From NCBI GenBank assembly GCA_020002185.1, contig CM034533.1, positions 67,740,119 through 67,804,118 of the forward strand: DNA of 64,000 nucleotides, read 5' to 3'. The position numbers and the translations under genes are program-made. The notes under the pieces were generated by a model. That model made no database searches and was not told where the DNA came from. It saw only the letters and a program-made list of their open reading frames with translations. Shown piece after piece: positions 35,859 through 47,279 of the stretch (position 1 is the first letter of the stretch; each line of letters starts with the position of its first letter). This stretch comes from Paraescarpia echinospica (Eukaryota > Annelida > Polychaeta > Sabellida > Siboglinidae).

Positions 35859-38800
35859 TGTGTTGTGTATACTACTACTAGGAACTGTAAGTTGTGCCAT
35901 AAATTTAAGCTATGACAACTAGTAATTATTGCAGTGATATCATTGATATTCATGTGTCTGCCAAGTTGTTCTGGAAGGTACTTAATTCACGCAAAAACAT
36001 AATGTGATAAACAATACATCAATAGCAGAATTCTCACAAGAAAACCTGTGCACCGTGGAAACCATTTCCCCCAACTTGACCGACGTTGGTAACATATTCT
36101 GTGATCTCAGATAATTGTATCTACAGCTGCGATAACTACTAGCAAATATTTCCCAGCAACTTTGTTGCGTACAACTTGTGATGTTTGCATTTGTATGTAA
36201 TATGAGAGACATCAGAATATTTTTTAGATCTCATTACCCAACGTGAAGGATTGTTGCTTATATGTTGTGAGAGTATTTTCCACAATTTAGTTACTATTTA
36301 GTTATGACTGTGTGATATCTGAGTGATTGCCAAGTGGTCAGGCCATAAATGCGGTTTCTTGACAATTTTGTTGTATTTCAAGTTCCCATCAAATAGATCT
36401 GCTCCCTAAGCACTGTAGAGATGGCAGTGTATTTTCAGGTTATGTTGAGCATTTGTCCACCTTTAATTAAGATTATGGTTTCTTAGAATTTTTTGCAATT
36501 ATATTTTTTTTATTACAAACCTACAACAAATCATTACAACATTGTATTAATAATAATCAATTAATTGCAAGTCATGACTTTGATTGCACAACATCAAAAA
36601 ATGTTATTTATTATTTTAGATTATACTTACAGGGTCAATTATTACAAATATATTTATTGGTGATTACATGTCAGTGATGTAAGTGTTGAGATACAGAACC
36701 GTTAAATACTCTGTCTTAACATGTGTGTATTGATCTGTGTGCATTGATCTGAGTATTTATCTATTGCCAAACATTGGTTTCTGCTGATTTAGTGTTTATG
36801 TAAATTATGATGATGTTTTTAATTTGCCATATTGATACCACTGGTGATAATGTACAATACTACTGCACAAAGCCAGCATGTTGGTGTTTACAACAGAATG
36901 CAATCTACGGTTTACATACACCTTGAAAGAGGGTCATATTAAATATATGTGTTATGAAGATGCAATAATTTATTTGTGATACAGTGTATTGATACATGAT
37001 AATCACAGAGAGTGTTTGTGGCATTGCACTGCAGTGAAATAATTATTTTGTTTGTAGTATTTATTATTTATTGAGATATTATTCCTGTTTTTGTGTGTGA
37101 AGTTTTAGAAATAATATTTCTGGCAATGCTATCTATGTCACAACCATACAGTCCAGTAGTCTGGCTGATGTATGCTATGATCTAACCCTAACTAGCAGGA
37201 ATGCCCTTGTTTCATGTTTACCAGGTACTTGTGCTGTCAGGGTAAATAAATTTTTTCAACTATTGACTTTTGTATAGATCTCCTACAATTATTTTACATT
37301 GGCTTTTCCATATCTTAAATAAATATTTCAAGTGATATATATGTATATTGCCATGACATGTTTTTGTTCTCATGCTTTATTCCCATATTCAGTTGTTTTA
37401 TTCAGCAGCTATCTTTCACAAGAAATAGGCCCTTACCTCCTCTCTCACTAAATTTTTCTTATCTTCAATAGTAGGAAACTCGAAACAAATATCTGGGTTT
37501 TTTTTTCAGGACTTGTGATAAATCGTCCAAACTTGGTTTGTTCTTTTAATAGATCAATGCTCTAATCTCTTGGAATGCGAACCTTCACATTGTTTCACCT
37601 TGCGAGATTACTCTGTTTGACTGAATTATTTGTAGTGCCAACTACACATTTCTTGAGAGGTAAAACAGTGTGTTATATTGTTTGAACTGGCACAACTAAC
37701 AATGCATGGCCTGTGCAGAGAGTGTAGATAGTTATGTTGTGTGTTAGGCAAAGGTTTAGTAATCCAGCTGATAACTGCAGAATTGTTGTATGTTTTCATA
37801 CAAGCAGTATTGTGTCATTGAAGGTAATAGTATGATAAATTTTATCGTAAAATCTTGTAATGACCTTGCAAACAGTATCCACTGTAAGAGCTTCACCGCC
37901 CAGATATTAAAAAACAAGGCAGTCTGTTCCTAGTTTTTGTATTTATAAATATAATTATTTATTAATTAATATAATGTTCTTAAGACTATAATAACTATGT
38001 TGAAGGTATACTGCCCACCATGTTGTGTTTAGTAAGCCTGTAATCATCTGAAATAACGATTAAAGAAAACAATGGTGGCCGGGTGTTATCTCTATACCCG
38101 GGACATACTACGTGCCTGCCGCGTCAAGCTGCCGTCAAGTCGCCCGAGGATCGAGTCCAGTACGCACCACATCATGCACATGTGCCCACCCAGCCACGCG
38201 CGTGAAACACGTTTGTTTTGCCGTTTTATAGATCCAAAAGAAAAAACTACTATGACGTCATTAAAATGTTTTCTAAGAAATGATTTTTAAATACAGTTAT
38301 TGTTGGGGCAGAAATATAAGCATAGAAACACAACCCATACAAAGCACACTTATATTTTAAAGATTAACATTAAACATTCTTGTGACGACATCGTAGCAAT
38401 ACGTAGACGTTAACGTCACGTCGTTAACGTGCATGCCAGGCAAACAAACGTATTACGTAGGATCTATAGTCATCTACTCGTTCTTCTGTTCGATCCACGT
38501 GCTACAAAGATTTAACTGTTTTGTGATGAAGGCATCCGAGTATCGAGTCTAGTCGATCTCCACTGTTCAGGCCTACTGGTTACTTCTATTTCATCATAAA
38601 TATAACACAGTTTTTAAACTTGCATTTTGAGTTAAATTATCATTTTAAACTGTTTTTAAGAAAGGCTTTAAGCATAATATTATATAGGGGCTGTTTACTT
38701 ACAACTTCCTAGTCCAACGAAAGGTCCGCTGCCGTGTCCTTCAATCCAAACACTACATATCGAATTAAATGGTGTTATAACCTTAACAAAAATCTATAGA

Positions 38801-39320
38801 ATTTTATAGATTTCCTACATAATTCTATAGAATTCTATAGTAATATATATAATTATACGGTATTCTATAGAAGGGCTTGGGTTATAAACAGTAGCGAACG
38901 GACCTCAGTCCCCCTAAGCGTGACGTGGGTTGACCCCCAAACATAACAAATGTTGGGGGATCGCGATGAAGTCATCGTCGTTTAATTATACAATTTATAT
39001 TCATGAACAAATTGACGTATTATAGGTAATCCCACTGGCATAAGTTGCCAATGATTCGCCATTTCTTAGCCTTATAAAATAAATACGGGAGATTACTTTC
39101 ATTTCCGGAAGATTTTCGTCATCAACGAAAATCTGAGAGATTTATTCTTTCCAGGTGGTCTGGGAGGTTCACAAGAGAGCTAATGGTCGTAGGACACAAA
39201 CGGACAGATAAAATTGTTCAATTCATGTTGATACATCAACAGAAAAACCGCATAGTACAGACCCATAAGAACAAAGTATAATATAAAAGCATATTATACT
39301 CTAAGATGTAAATTTCCAAA
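35859..39320. other. Intergenic between UPP and the LINE at 39.3 kb
   Basis: AT-rich, no gene recognised. A tract at 38810-38880 is built from palindromic TTCTATAGAA units. Some GC-richer patches (38070-38220, 38880-38970) have no identity I can give. Confidence 0.5.
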
Positions 39321-39324
39321 GTGC

Positions 39325-40918
39325 GTACAGACAACATCACAGCACTGATACAGCACTGGTGTGCATTCAGAATGACCATCTCCATTCCCTTGACAAAAGG
39401 AAAGGTGTGCTGGCAGTGCTGCTCGATATGAGTGCGGCGTTTGATACTGTTGACCACTCGATATTAATCAACCAGCTGCGCAGCATAGGCATTGAAGGCA
39501 TCGCACTGAAATGGCTGGAGTCATACCTGTCGAACCGGACTCAGTTAGTGTGCATTAGTGGCCACAACTCAAATAGAACATTGCTCGAATCTGGCATCCC
39601 ACAGGGGTCTGTGCTGGGCCCAATTCTCTTCTCCATATACACTCTGCCATTGGGTGCTATCTTCAGAAGGCACAAGCTGCAATACCATCTTTATGCAGAT
39701 GACGCCCAATTGTATGTTGACTTGAGTGGATCGCGGGATGGAGAAGCCGCTGTTGCGGTTGACCGCATCGAGCGATGCATCGAAGAAGCGAAGCAGTGGA
39801 TGTCAGACCACAATCTACTGCTGAACGAAAACAAGACCGAGGCTATTATCATCTCGGCACCAAATCGTAAACACCTGCATGACGTTTCGTGTGTTAGTGT
39901 ATGCGGATGTAACATTGTTCCGTCACCGACCATCCGCAACATCAGGATTACAATCGACTCTGGACTAACAGTGTCGTCACACGTGTCACAGATGTCCAAG
40001 TCAGCGTACTACCATCTCAAAGCAAATTTCAAAAATAAGACATTGTCTTACTACTGATGCATGTAAGACATTAGTCCACGTCCTGGTGACATCGCGGCTG
40101 GACTACAGTAACGCGGTCCTGTACGGCATCACCGAGGCACTTATGAACAAATTGCAGTTGGTACAGAACTCGGCAGCAAGACTAATTTCAAGACACCGAA
40201 AGCACCAGACATAACACCTGTGCTGGTCGAACTGCATTGGCTTCCAGTTCGCTGGCGTATCCAGTACAAACTGTTGGTCCTTGTTTTCACGGCTTTATAT
40301 GGTCTTGCTCCAGCGTATATCCAAGATCTCATAATACCGTACACGCCCTCCCGCAACCTCCGATCTGCTGATCTACATCTGCTTGTAGTCCCGCGCTACA
40401 ACTTAGAGGGCTACGGCAGACGAGCTTTCTTCGTGTCTGGACCTACGCTCTGGAACGCTCTACCAATAAACGTTCGTCAAATAGAGACTTTGGATAAATT
40501 TAAAACTTGCCTTAAAACGTATCTATTTAAGCATGGGTACATCGACTGAGGAACTGTGCTGTAGGACACTTTTTTATGAATATGTATTTAATCAATTAAT
40601 TTATTTCATTTATATAATGTATTCTAATTTATTTATTATTATTTATCTTTTAATACAATTTTATATATCATAATGTATATTCTCTTACTTAATTATATTA
40701 ATATTTGTGCAAATATGTCATGTATGTTGGTCACATTATATATATACAATATTGTAAATCTTAATAATTATTACATTTACCGGCATCTTTATACATATAT
40801 ATTTTTACATTTGTTTCCATGTACGTCTTATAATGTGTGTACGCGCCTATGAACGGGCTGGTCCCGGAGATATGGCGCTATAGAAATGCTAGTAATAATA
40901 ATAATGATAAATAATAAT
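39325..40918 (+). pseudogene. L2/CR1-like LINE 3' part
   Basis: Frame 39359-40057 has VLLDMSAAFDTVDHSILINQL (palm A), SGIPQGSVLGPILFSIYTLP (palm B), the catalytic YADDAQLYVDL and LLLNENKTEAIIIS. After a frameshift at about 40050, frame 40220-40549 gives the C-terminus: LHWLPVRWRIQYKLLVLVF, GRRAFFVSGPTLWNALP, FKTCLKTYLFKHGYID. The 3' end, CGCTATAGAAATGCTAG followed by TAATAATAATAATGAT at about 40890-40918, is the standard L2/CR1-type tail. It is 5'-truncated. Confidence 0.85.
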
Positions 40919-40999
40919 CATGTTTTAATTATCTTGAACCCATACGCATACTTACGACCACTCTGTGTCATGTCTTCCTCTTCTGCTGGCAACTTCATA

Positions 41000-41595
41000 C
41001 TCCGTCTATTATAGTCCATGGGCCAATACATATGCCGGTACCATTTTGAGGGACAAAGGCTCACTATACTTTTTTGAAAGAACATTACCGTGGGCACATT
41101 TTTCAGTATGATGGACATTCCCAAGTGGTAGCTTTATACCTTTTTTTGTGGGAAAATAAGCTTTTTTTGGTAAAATCACGTTTTTTGAAATTGTTCTTTT
41201 AAAAAAGGGAATGTACAGCTAGAAAAAAATCAAAAAGTTAAAATTATGACCAATATAAGTTTTGATTCCATTTATTCAAATTTTTTCTCAACGGTTGCCA
41301 TGGAAACAGCCATTTTGGGAGAAAAATACGTATTTTGGTGACAAAACTTTAAAAATTCATATCTCAGGATTCATAAGAAATATTTGGGTGCTTTCAATGG
41401 CAAACCCATTCTGAGATACCCAGGCAGTATTTCAGTTACCTTTGTGTACAATATATTTAGGCAGAATAGTAAGTTTTGGGGTAAAAACACCAGTTTCGAA
41501 ATGCCGTTTTTAGGAAAATGGCAGAAAAGAGTGATTTTGAGATTTCCTTGCTATAAGACACCTAGCTATGCCCAAAGCTGTCAAAAGTGAGTAAA
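41000..41595. repeat. Left terminal inverted repeat of the nuclease element
   Basis: Reverse complement of 44135-44760, roughly 80-90% similar by eye over nearly 600 bp. Confidence 0.85.
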
Positions 41596-41996
41596 TCGGT
41601 AAAAATCCATTGCAAAGTGATTTTCATTCATTGATATTCCTAAGGTCCCATTGATGAGTGGTTACCATGGTAACACGTACATTTATATTTGTTTCACTTG
41701 TTATCGTAGTTGATTTGAATAATGACTGCCGAGGTTACATGCATTTTTGGGCACAGCTTGTCGTCTTTTATAGTGAAATATTCAATTTATGCTTCAGTTA
41801 TAAACTTTTCAACATGACAAATAGGAATGTCACCATTATCCAGGATCCCTTGAGGATAATGAGTAAGGTGATCTTTAAGTAAAATATCATTTAAACAATA
41901 GTGTGGTACATCACTATTTATTTCCTTTGAAGTCAAACCTCCATTTGAAAGTCATCCTGATTTGTATATCAAGATATGACTGAGTCATTTAACAAT

Positions 41997-43943
41997 TCAA
42001 ACATCGTCGTCGTCACTTTCCCCAGCAATAGGTGTCGGGTCCTTGGATTCATCTTCGTCCGCAATCTGGTTGGCACAGTTTTGCTTGCGACACATCACAG
42101 CACATTTAAGACCATTTGCGATGCATTGGCAGTCGTTGCTATCGCATGCCCGGCTACAGTTGCATTTCATCAGCTCAAGAACAGTTGTTGGTGCTGGTAG
42201 AAGGGTCACCCATTGCACGTCAAGGTCACCATCTTCATCAATGATCCATCCATGATTTGTTGGCTGCGGGACTTCTGGTTTTGCTTCAAGTGACCTGCGC
42301 CATATTGCAGCCTGGTAGTTGCCCCGTCTAGTATGCTGTTGGAGGCAGTCTCTGCAGGGTGGGAGAGATGATGATATCTCCTCTCTGGGCACAGAAAAGC
42401 TTGTACCGGCATTCGTTGACTCTAACGGTCGCTCCTTTTGAGGCATATAGACTGCACACAAATGCCTCAAGCTTCTGGTTGACTTCATCCGAGACTTCCA
42501 ACGACTATCCTAGATCCGTGAAACGTTGTTGATAATCCTCCTCTTTTCTCAATATTTTCAGAGGTCTAACCTTTCCTTTTCTTGAGAAGGAGCTGATGGA
42601 GTCGCATCCGGTAAATGCATGGAAGCCTATGAGTGCAGTGCGTAGCTTTTTTCCTAATGTCGAAGCTACCTTATCTATGTCTACACTCTTTTCCCGAGTT
42701 TTGGTTCCTCTCCTTTGGTAGAGGTGGCATGGGATATCGGACTTGAGAGCTAAGGCAAGCACCATTATGTCAGTGTCTTGAGCATTGATAACAACATGGT
42801 TGTATCCACTTTTTGCTGCATCTACAGCATGGAGCAAGACCCTGGTGTCAGCCTCCTCATGTGTTGATGTGAGCTCATTAATCTCCACGCAGCTGCCTCT
42901 GGTTATTTTGAAGCATTTTTCTTCACAGGTCATGAAGATAATCTTGTTGCCGATGCTCTCTCTATGCTTCTCATCCTTCCATTCTTCAATCAGAAATCGT
43001 ATGGGCCTGCTTTTGCTGTATGGATCCTGCAGTAGTTTTCTCCATTGGCGGATTCCATGCCCAGGCGCAAATGTCTTGAACCTGACTCCTTCATCTGATC
43101 CACGTTTTTTTTTCTCTCAGCGTTCTTTATAGACACTTCTCTGTAGGCATCGAACACAACATCAATTCTATTACTGTACCTGCCTTCGTGTAAAACTAAG
43201 TCCAGTGCATTCTTTGATAACTGTGCAAATGGCTGACCTTCATCTTTGAGGCGTTGCAGAAGTGCCATCCCATCGATGATGTTTGCATTAGGCAGTGGCA
43301 CAGTCTCAGCAGCTGATACGCCCTGTGCCAGACCTTCAGGTAGAATTGACTTGGTTGTCTTTTGAATTGAACCATCCGGTGTCGCCAAAGCAAATAATGG
43401 TATTAGGCCCAATGGGTACGCCAATACATCTTGTAGATCAAGGTCATGAGCCTGCACAGCGAGTATCATGTTCACAAATAACCTCCGGTCAGCTTCCAGG
43501 ACAATCCGTTTACCCTTTTCAGGTGTCAGTTTAATCTTCTTCTTCAAGTCAAAACATATTTTCAACTTCAGCTTGTTAATTTTCTCATGAAACGGCTGTT
43601 TTGGTGGATCTGTGTGGAGACGGTCCTACTTGAATTTCACATAGGCCTCTTTCCCAACTGTGTGCTCTTGCTTGATGTCTTTGGCAACCTCCACTGGTGC
43701 CAATCTCCCGCTTGAGATGCTGACAAGTTCGGGATGATTCCCACTCATTGGATTAATCCATTCTTCTTCCAGAATATGAATTGCAGAATTTACGTCAGAA
43801 TGGTCCCTCTGAATGCGGCTAGCCTGAAGATCAGCTTGGGTGAAATTTGGATATGGCTGAGTAACCATCTCTCTTATTTGGCTCAGAGGAAGGCTGCGAT
43901 ACTCTGAGGTCAAATAGTACCTGTTGACAGCTGAGGCTTTCAA
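41997..43943 (-). pseudogene. PIN/XPG-like nuclease with C-terminal Cys8 (CXC-like) domain, broken
   Basis: Frames in order: 43943-43626, 43565-42990, 42933-42505, 42488-41997. The third has THEEADTRVLLHAVDAAKSG and INAQDTDIMVLALALK, then IGFHAFTGCDS: an E-E-x-D...D-x-D...G-C-D pattern like the I-domain of FEN1/XPG nucleases. The last ends in eight cysteines, CNCSRACDSNDCQC then LKCAVMCRKQNC, like tesmin/CXC domains. A stop at 43626-43628, a frameshift near 43015 and a stop and shift near 42490-42510 break it. Such proteins are, from memory, multi-copy in cnidarians and molluscs. Confidence 0.75.
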
Positions 43944-44134
43944 GCTGAATCCTTTTGTACCTTCTGGAGTTTTTATGTCCCTATTGACCGTTTCCTCAAT
44001 TGTCTGGTCAACGGGGATTTCCCAAAAGGATTTCTTGACCCACGTTGAACGGATAAGCCTCCGTTTGACAGGTAAGCATGCGCATCTGGGTGGCTACTGG
44101 CTAGTTGGGAAATTTTTTATTTTATCGATATACT

Positions 44135-44760
44135 CAACTTTGACAGCTTTGGGCATAGGTCTTATAGTAAGGACATCTCAAAATCACTCTTTTTTGCCAT
44201 TTTCATAAAAACTCATTTCAAAACTGATGTTTTTACCCCGAAACTGATCATTCTGCCTAAATATATTGTACACAAAGGTAACTGAAATACTGCCTGGGTA
44301 TCTCACAATGGGTTTGCCATTGAAAGCACCCAAATATTTCGTGTGAATCCTGAGATATGAATTTTTAAAGTTTTGTCACCAAAAAACGTATTTTGTGCCC
44401 CAAAATGGCCGTTTCCATGGCAACCGTTGAGAAATTTTTTGAATAAATCAACACTTATACTGGTCATAATTTCCACTTTGTATTTTTTTTTTAGCTGTAC
44501 ATTCCCTTTTTTAAAAGGACAATTTCAAAAAACGTGATTTTATACCCAAAAAAGCATATTTTCCCACAAAAAAGGCTATCACTTGGATATGATGGACATT
44601 TCCAAGCTACCACTTGGAAATGTCCATCATACTGAAAAATGTGCCCAAGGTGACGATCTTTCAAAAAAATATAGTGAGCCTTTGTCCCTCAAAATGGTAC
44701 CGGCATGTGATTTTTTGGGTATTGGCCCATGGTCTATTAGTCCTGCGGATATGCGAAAAG
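44135..44760. repeat. Right terminal inverted repeat of the nuclease element
   Basis: Mirror of 41000-41595. It contains an extra perfect hairpin (44589-44606 with 44613-44630) not found in the left repeat. Confidence 0.85.
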
Positions 44761-44852
44761 ATAGTGCACTTTTTATTATAGGAAGACACTTCGCTCATCT
44801 GTTTTATACACCAAGGGAGCCACTTTAAAGATTGCAGGTATTCCAGATTTTG

Positions 44853-45967
44853 CTGCGTTCAGAAATGGCAGCTATTTAAAAATATTTGCCGCTAAATTAA
44901 GTTTCTCCATATCTTAATAACTGCGTTACATAGAGCAATAATATTTGCATCTATATGTAGGATTTATATAAATGTAACAATATAAATGTAACGATGTCTT
45001 AATAACAGAGCCGTATAGTTTACGTTTTTGAATATCTTGGAGGATAGCTATTACAAAAAAAACACTTTTTACCTTCGTCAATATGCCTACATCCGCCATT
45101 TATAAAGATGGCACCCGTCAAAGCATATTATTCCCATATCTCAAGAACTACACAACATAGAGCCACAAAGTTGATGTCAAAATGTATGTTTTTTAGATGA
45201 GATGAGATTTTTGTCCTTCATTGACTTTAAGTATACCTGCCATTTTGAAATATTCGCCATTTTGAATGATGGCGGCAGACAAAGCCTGTTATTCCCGTGT
45301 CTTAATATTTACATATCATTGAACCTTGAAGTTGGTGTCAAAATATGTTTTGGGATGCAACATCTGGAGTGTTTCCAATCTTTATAATGGTTCAATTGAT
45401 GTATAGAATAAATTAGCAGTGTCTTGCTTTTATCTGTGTTTTTATGTACAATCTTTTCACCTATCAGTTGGACTATATGGGCATAACAGGCTTTGCCTGC
45501 CGCCATCTTTCAAAATGGCGGATCTATTGTAAAGTCAAAGAAGGTTAAAGTAATGCATTTGAAATCATCGCATCTAAAATCACATTTTGACATCAACTTT
45601 GTGGCTCTATGTTGTGTGTAGTTCTTGTGATGTGGGAATAATAAGTTAAATTTGAAGGGCGCCATCTTTAAAAATAGCGGATATAGGCATGTCGACGATA
45701 GTAAAATGTTATACTTTTTGAAAACGCTATCAGGCCATTTAAAAACGTAAACTATACGGTTCTACGTAACGCAGTTATTAACATATCGTTACATTTATAT
45801 TGACGACCGCCAACTTTTAAAATGTCGGATGTATATGAAATCTTTGACCCAAAAACATACATCTAGACACAAATATTATAGCTATATGTAACGTAGTTGT
45901 AAAGATATGGGGAAAGTGAATTTGGCGGTCATTTAAAAAAATGGCCGCCATTTCTGAACGCAGCAAA
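44853..45967. mobile_element. Foldback element, about 1.1 kb, almost wholly palindromic
   Basis: The ends TTTTGCTGCGTTCAGAAATGG and its complement lie at 44853 and 45967. Matching pairs continue inward, for example CAACATAGAGCCACAAAGTT (about 45160) with its complement at about 45600, and GGCGGCAGACAAAGCC (45271) with its complement at 45490. The arms are thus about 0.5 kb each around a centre near 45410. It repeats the motif GCCATTTTGAA/GGCGG. It has no coding capacity. Confidence 0.85.
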
Positions 45968-47215
45968 ATTAAATTCAATTCAATAGCTTTATTTCAGACT
46001 CGGCAGTACACGCAGATCTATACATATATATGATACATAATAATATATTTTATTTAATATAGCGCCAGATCCAATTATAAATTGTTCGTGGCGCTTTACA
46101 ACATGAACCCAGATAGAGGTATTAATGATGGCTAAATAAGCATGCATTTTCTAAAATAAAATTTAAATATTAGTAAAATACGAATAAATACAGTAATTAA
46201 ATAAATATATTAAAATAATGATCATAGCTACAGTTCTATGTAGAAATAAGACATTGTCAATTCATTTAACTGAACTAATGTACATGTAAGTATAAAATAA
46301 ATATATAAATAGGTTAATTAATACATAAGAGATATAAAACAAATCATTGCAGAGAGTAAACTATGCCACATTGGACCAGAACGAGAGTCTAAAAAAATGA
46401 GTCTTTAAGCGTGCCTTGAAAGTAGAGAGACAATCAGACGTTTTAATGTCATTAGGCAAAGTGTTCCACAAAGTCGCTGCGGCGACCGCAAACGAATTGT
46501 CCCCAGCTTTGACATGAGTCCGCAGGACCGTTAACATGTTATTGTTGGTAGAGCGCAGGGCTCTTGTTGGTTTGTATGGGCATACAAGGTCGCATAAATA
46601 TTTCGGGGCATCGCCATGCACAGCTTTATATGTAAACACTAATAGCTTAAAGTCGATTCTGTGTGCTACAGGCAACCAGTGAAGAATGCACAACAGAGGC
46701 ATGGCGCTGTCACTCCGTGGGCGGCGTAGGATCAACCTAGCAGCAGAGTTGTGCATTCTCTGCAGTCGAGCGATGTTGTTGACAGAAGTGCCGTATAGAA
46801 GTGAATTGCAGTAATCAAGCCTTGATGTAATAATGGCGTTGACGACACGTTCCTTTGTCGACGTTGGGAGATAACGACTCATCTGGTTAATATGGCGCAG
46901 GTGAAATGAGCACACACTGACGATGCTTGAAACTTGCTTCTTAAAATCGAGGTGGCGATCCATAACGACACCAAGGTTACGAACACATCTTGAGGCAGTA
47001 ATCGTAACATCTCCTACGCGTATCACACTGCCGTCAATAAGCGCAGCGGCACTCTTTGGCACTACGGGAAGATATTCCGTTTTATTGTTGTTCATGCACA
47101 TGTAGTTTGATGTCATCCACTGATTGACAATATCTAGACACTCCTCCATACGTCGCCGAATAGCAGCCAACATACACATACATGTAACTGGGGTCCATAT
47201 GTTGTTATCCAGCAT
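45968..47215 (-). pseudogene. L2/CR1-like LINE 3' end
   Basis: The 284-codon minus-strand frame 47215-46361 has the reverse transcriptase C-terminal part: NNNKTEYLPVVPK, RNLGVVMDRHLDF, SRLDYCNSLLYG, ILHWLPVAHRIDFKLLVFTY, AATLWNTLPNDIK and TFKARLKTHFF. The palm with YADD is missing (5' truncation), so it is inactive. Bases 46360-45968 are its 3' UTR, and it abuts the foldback element. Confidence 0.85.
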
Positions 47216-47279
47216 ACATTAAAGATTATAAATATAATCATGTACTGCTGTATATATTGTGTAGTTATATGTCAAGCAT

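Larger units (their letters stand above)
40990..44775. mobile_element. Long-TIR DNA transposon with decayed PIN/XPG-like nuclease protein (AcademX-like candidate)
   Basis: Two inverted repeats of about 0.6 kb (about 41000-41595 and 44135-44760) flank coding remains on the minus strand. Matching runs include ACCATTTTGAGGGACAAAGG on the left and its complement on the right. The outer ends are less clear and no target duplication was fixed. The coding part has acidic motifs like those of FEN1/XPG nucleases and a final Cys8 motif, a pairing described for Academ-type transposons. That family name is my inference. Confidence 0.7.

Noticed and set aside
38070..38290. Possible tRNA-like or SINE sequence (GGATCGAGTCC)
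   Set aside because: There is a weak B-box-like match but no proper A box or foldable cloverleaf, and no second copy in the window.
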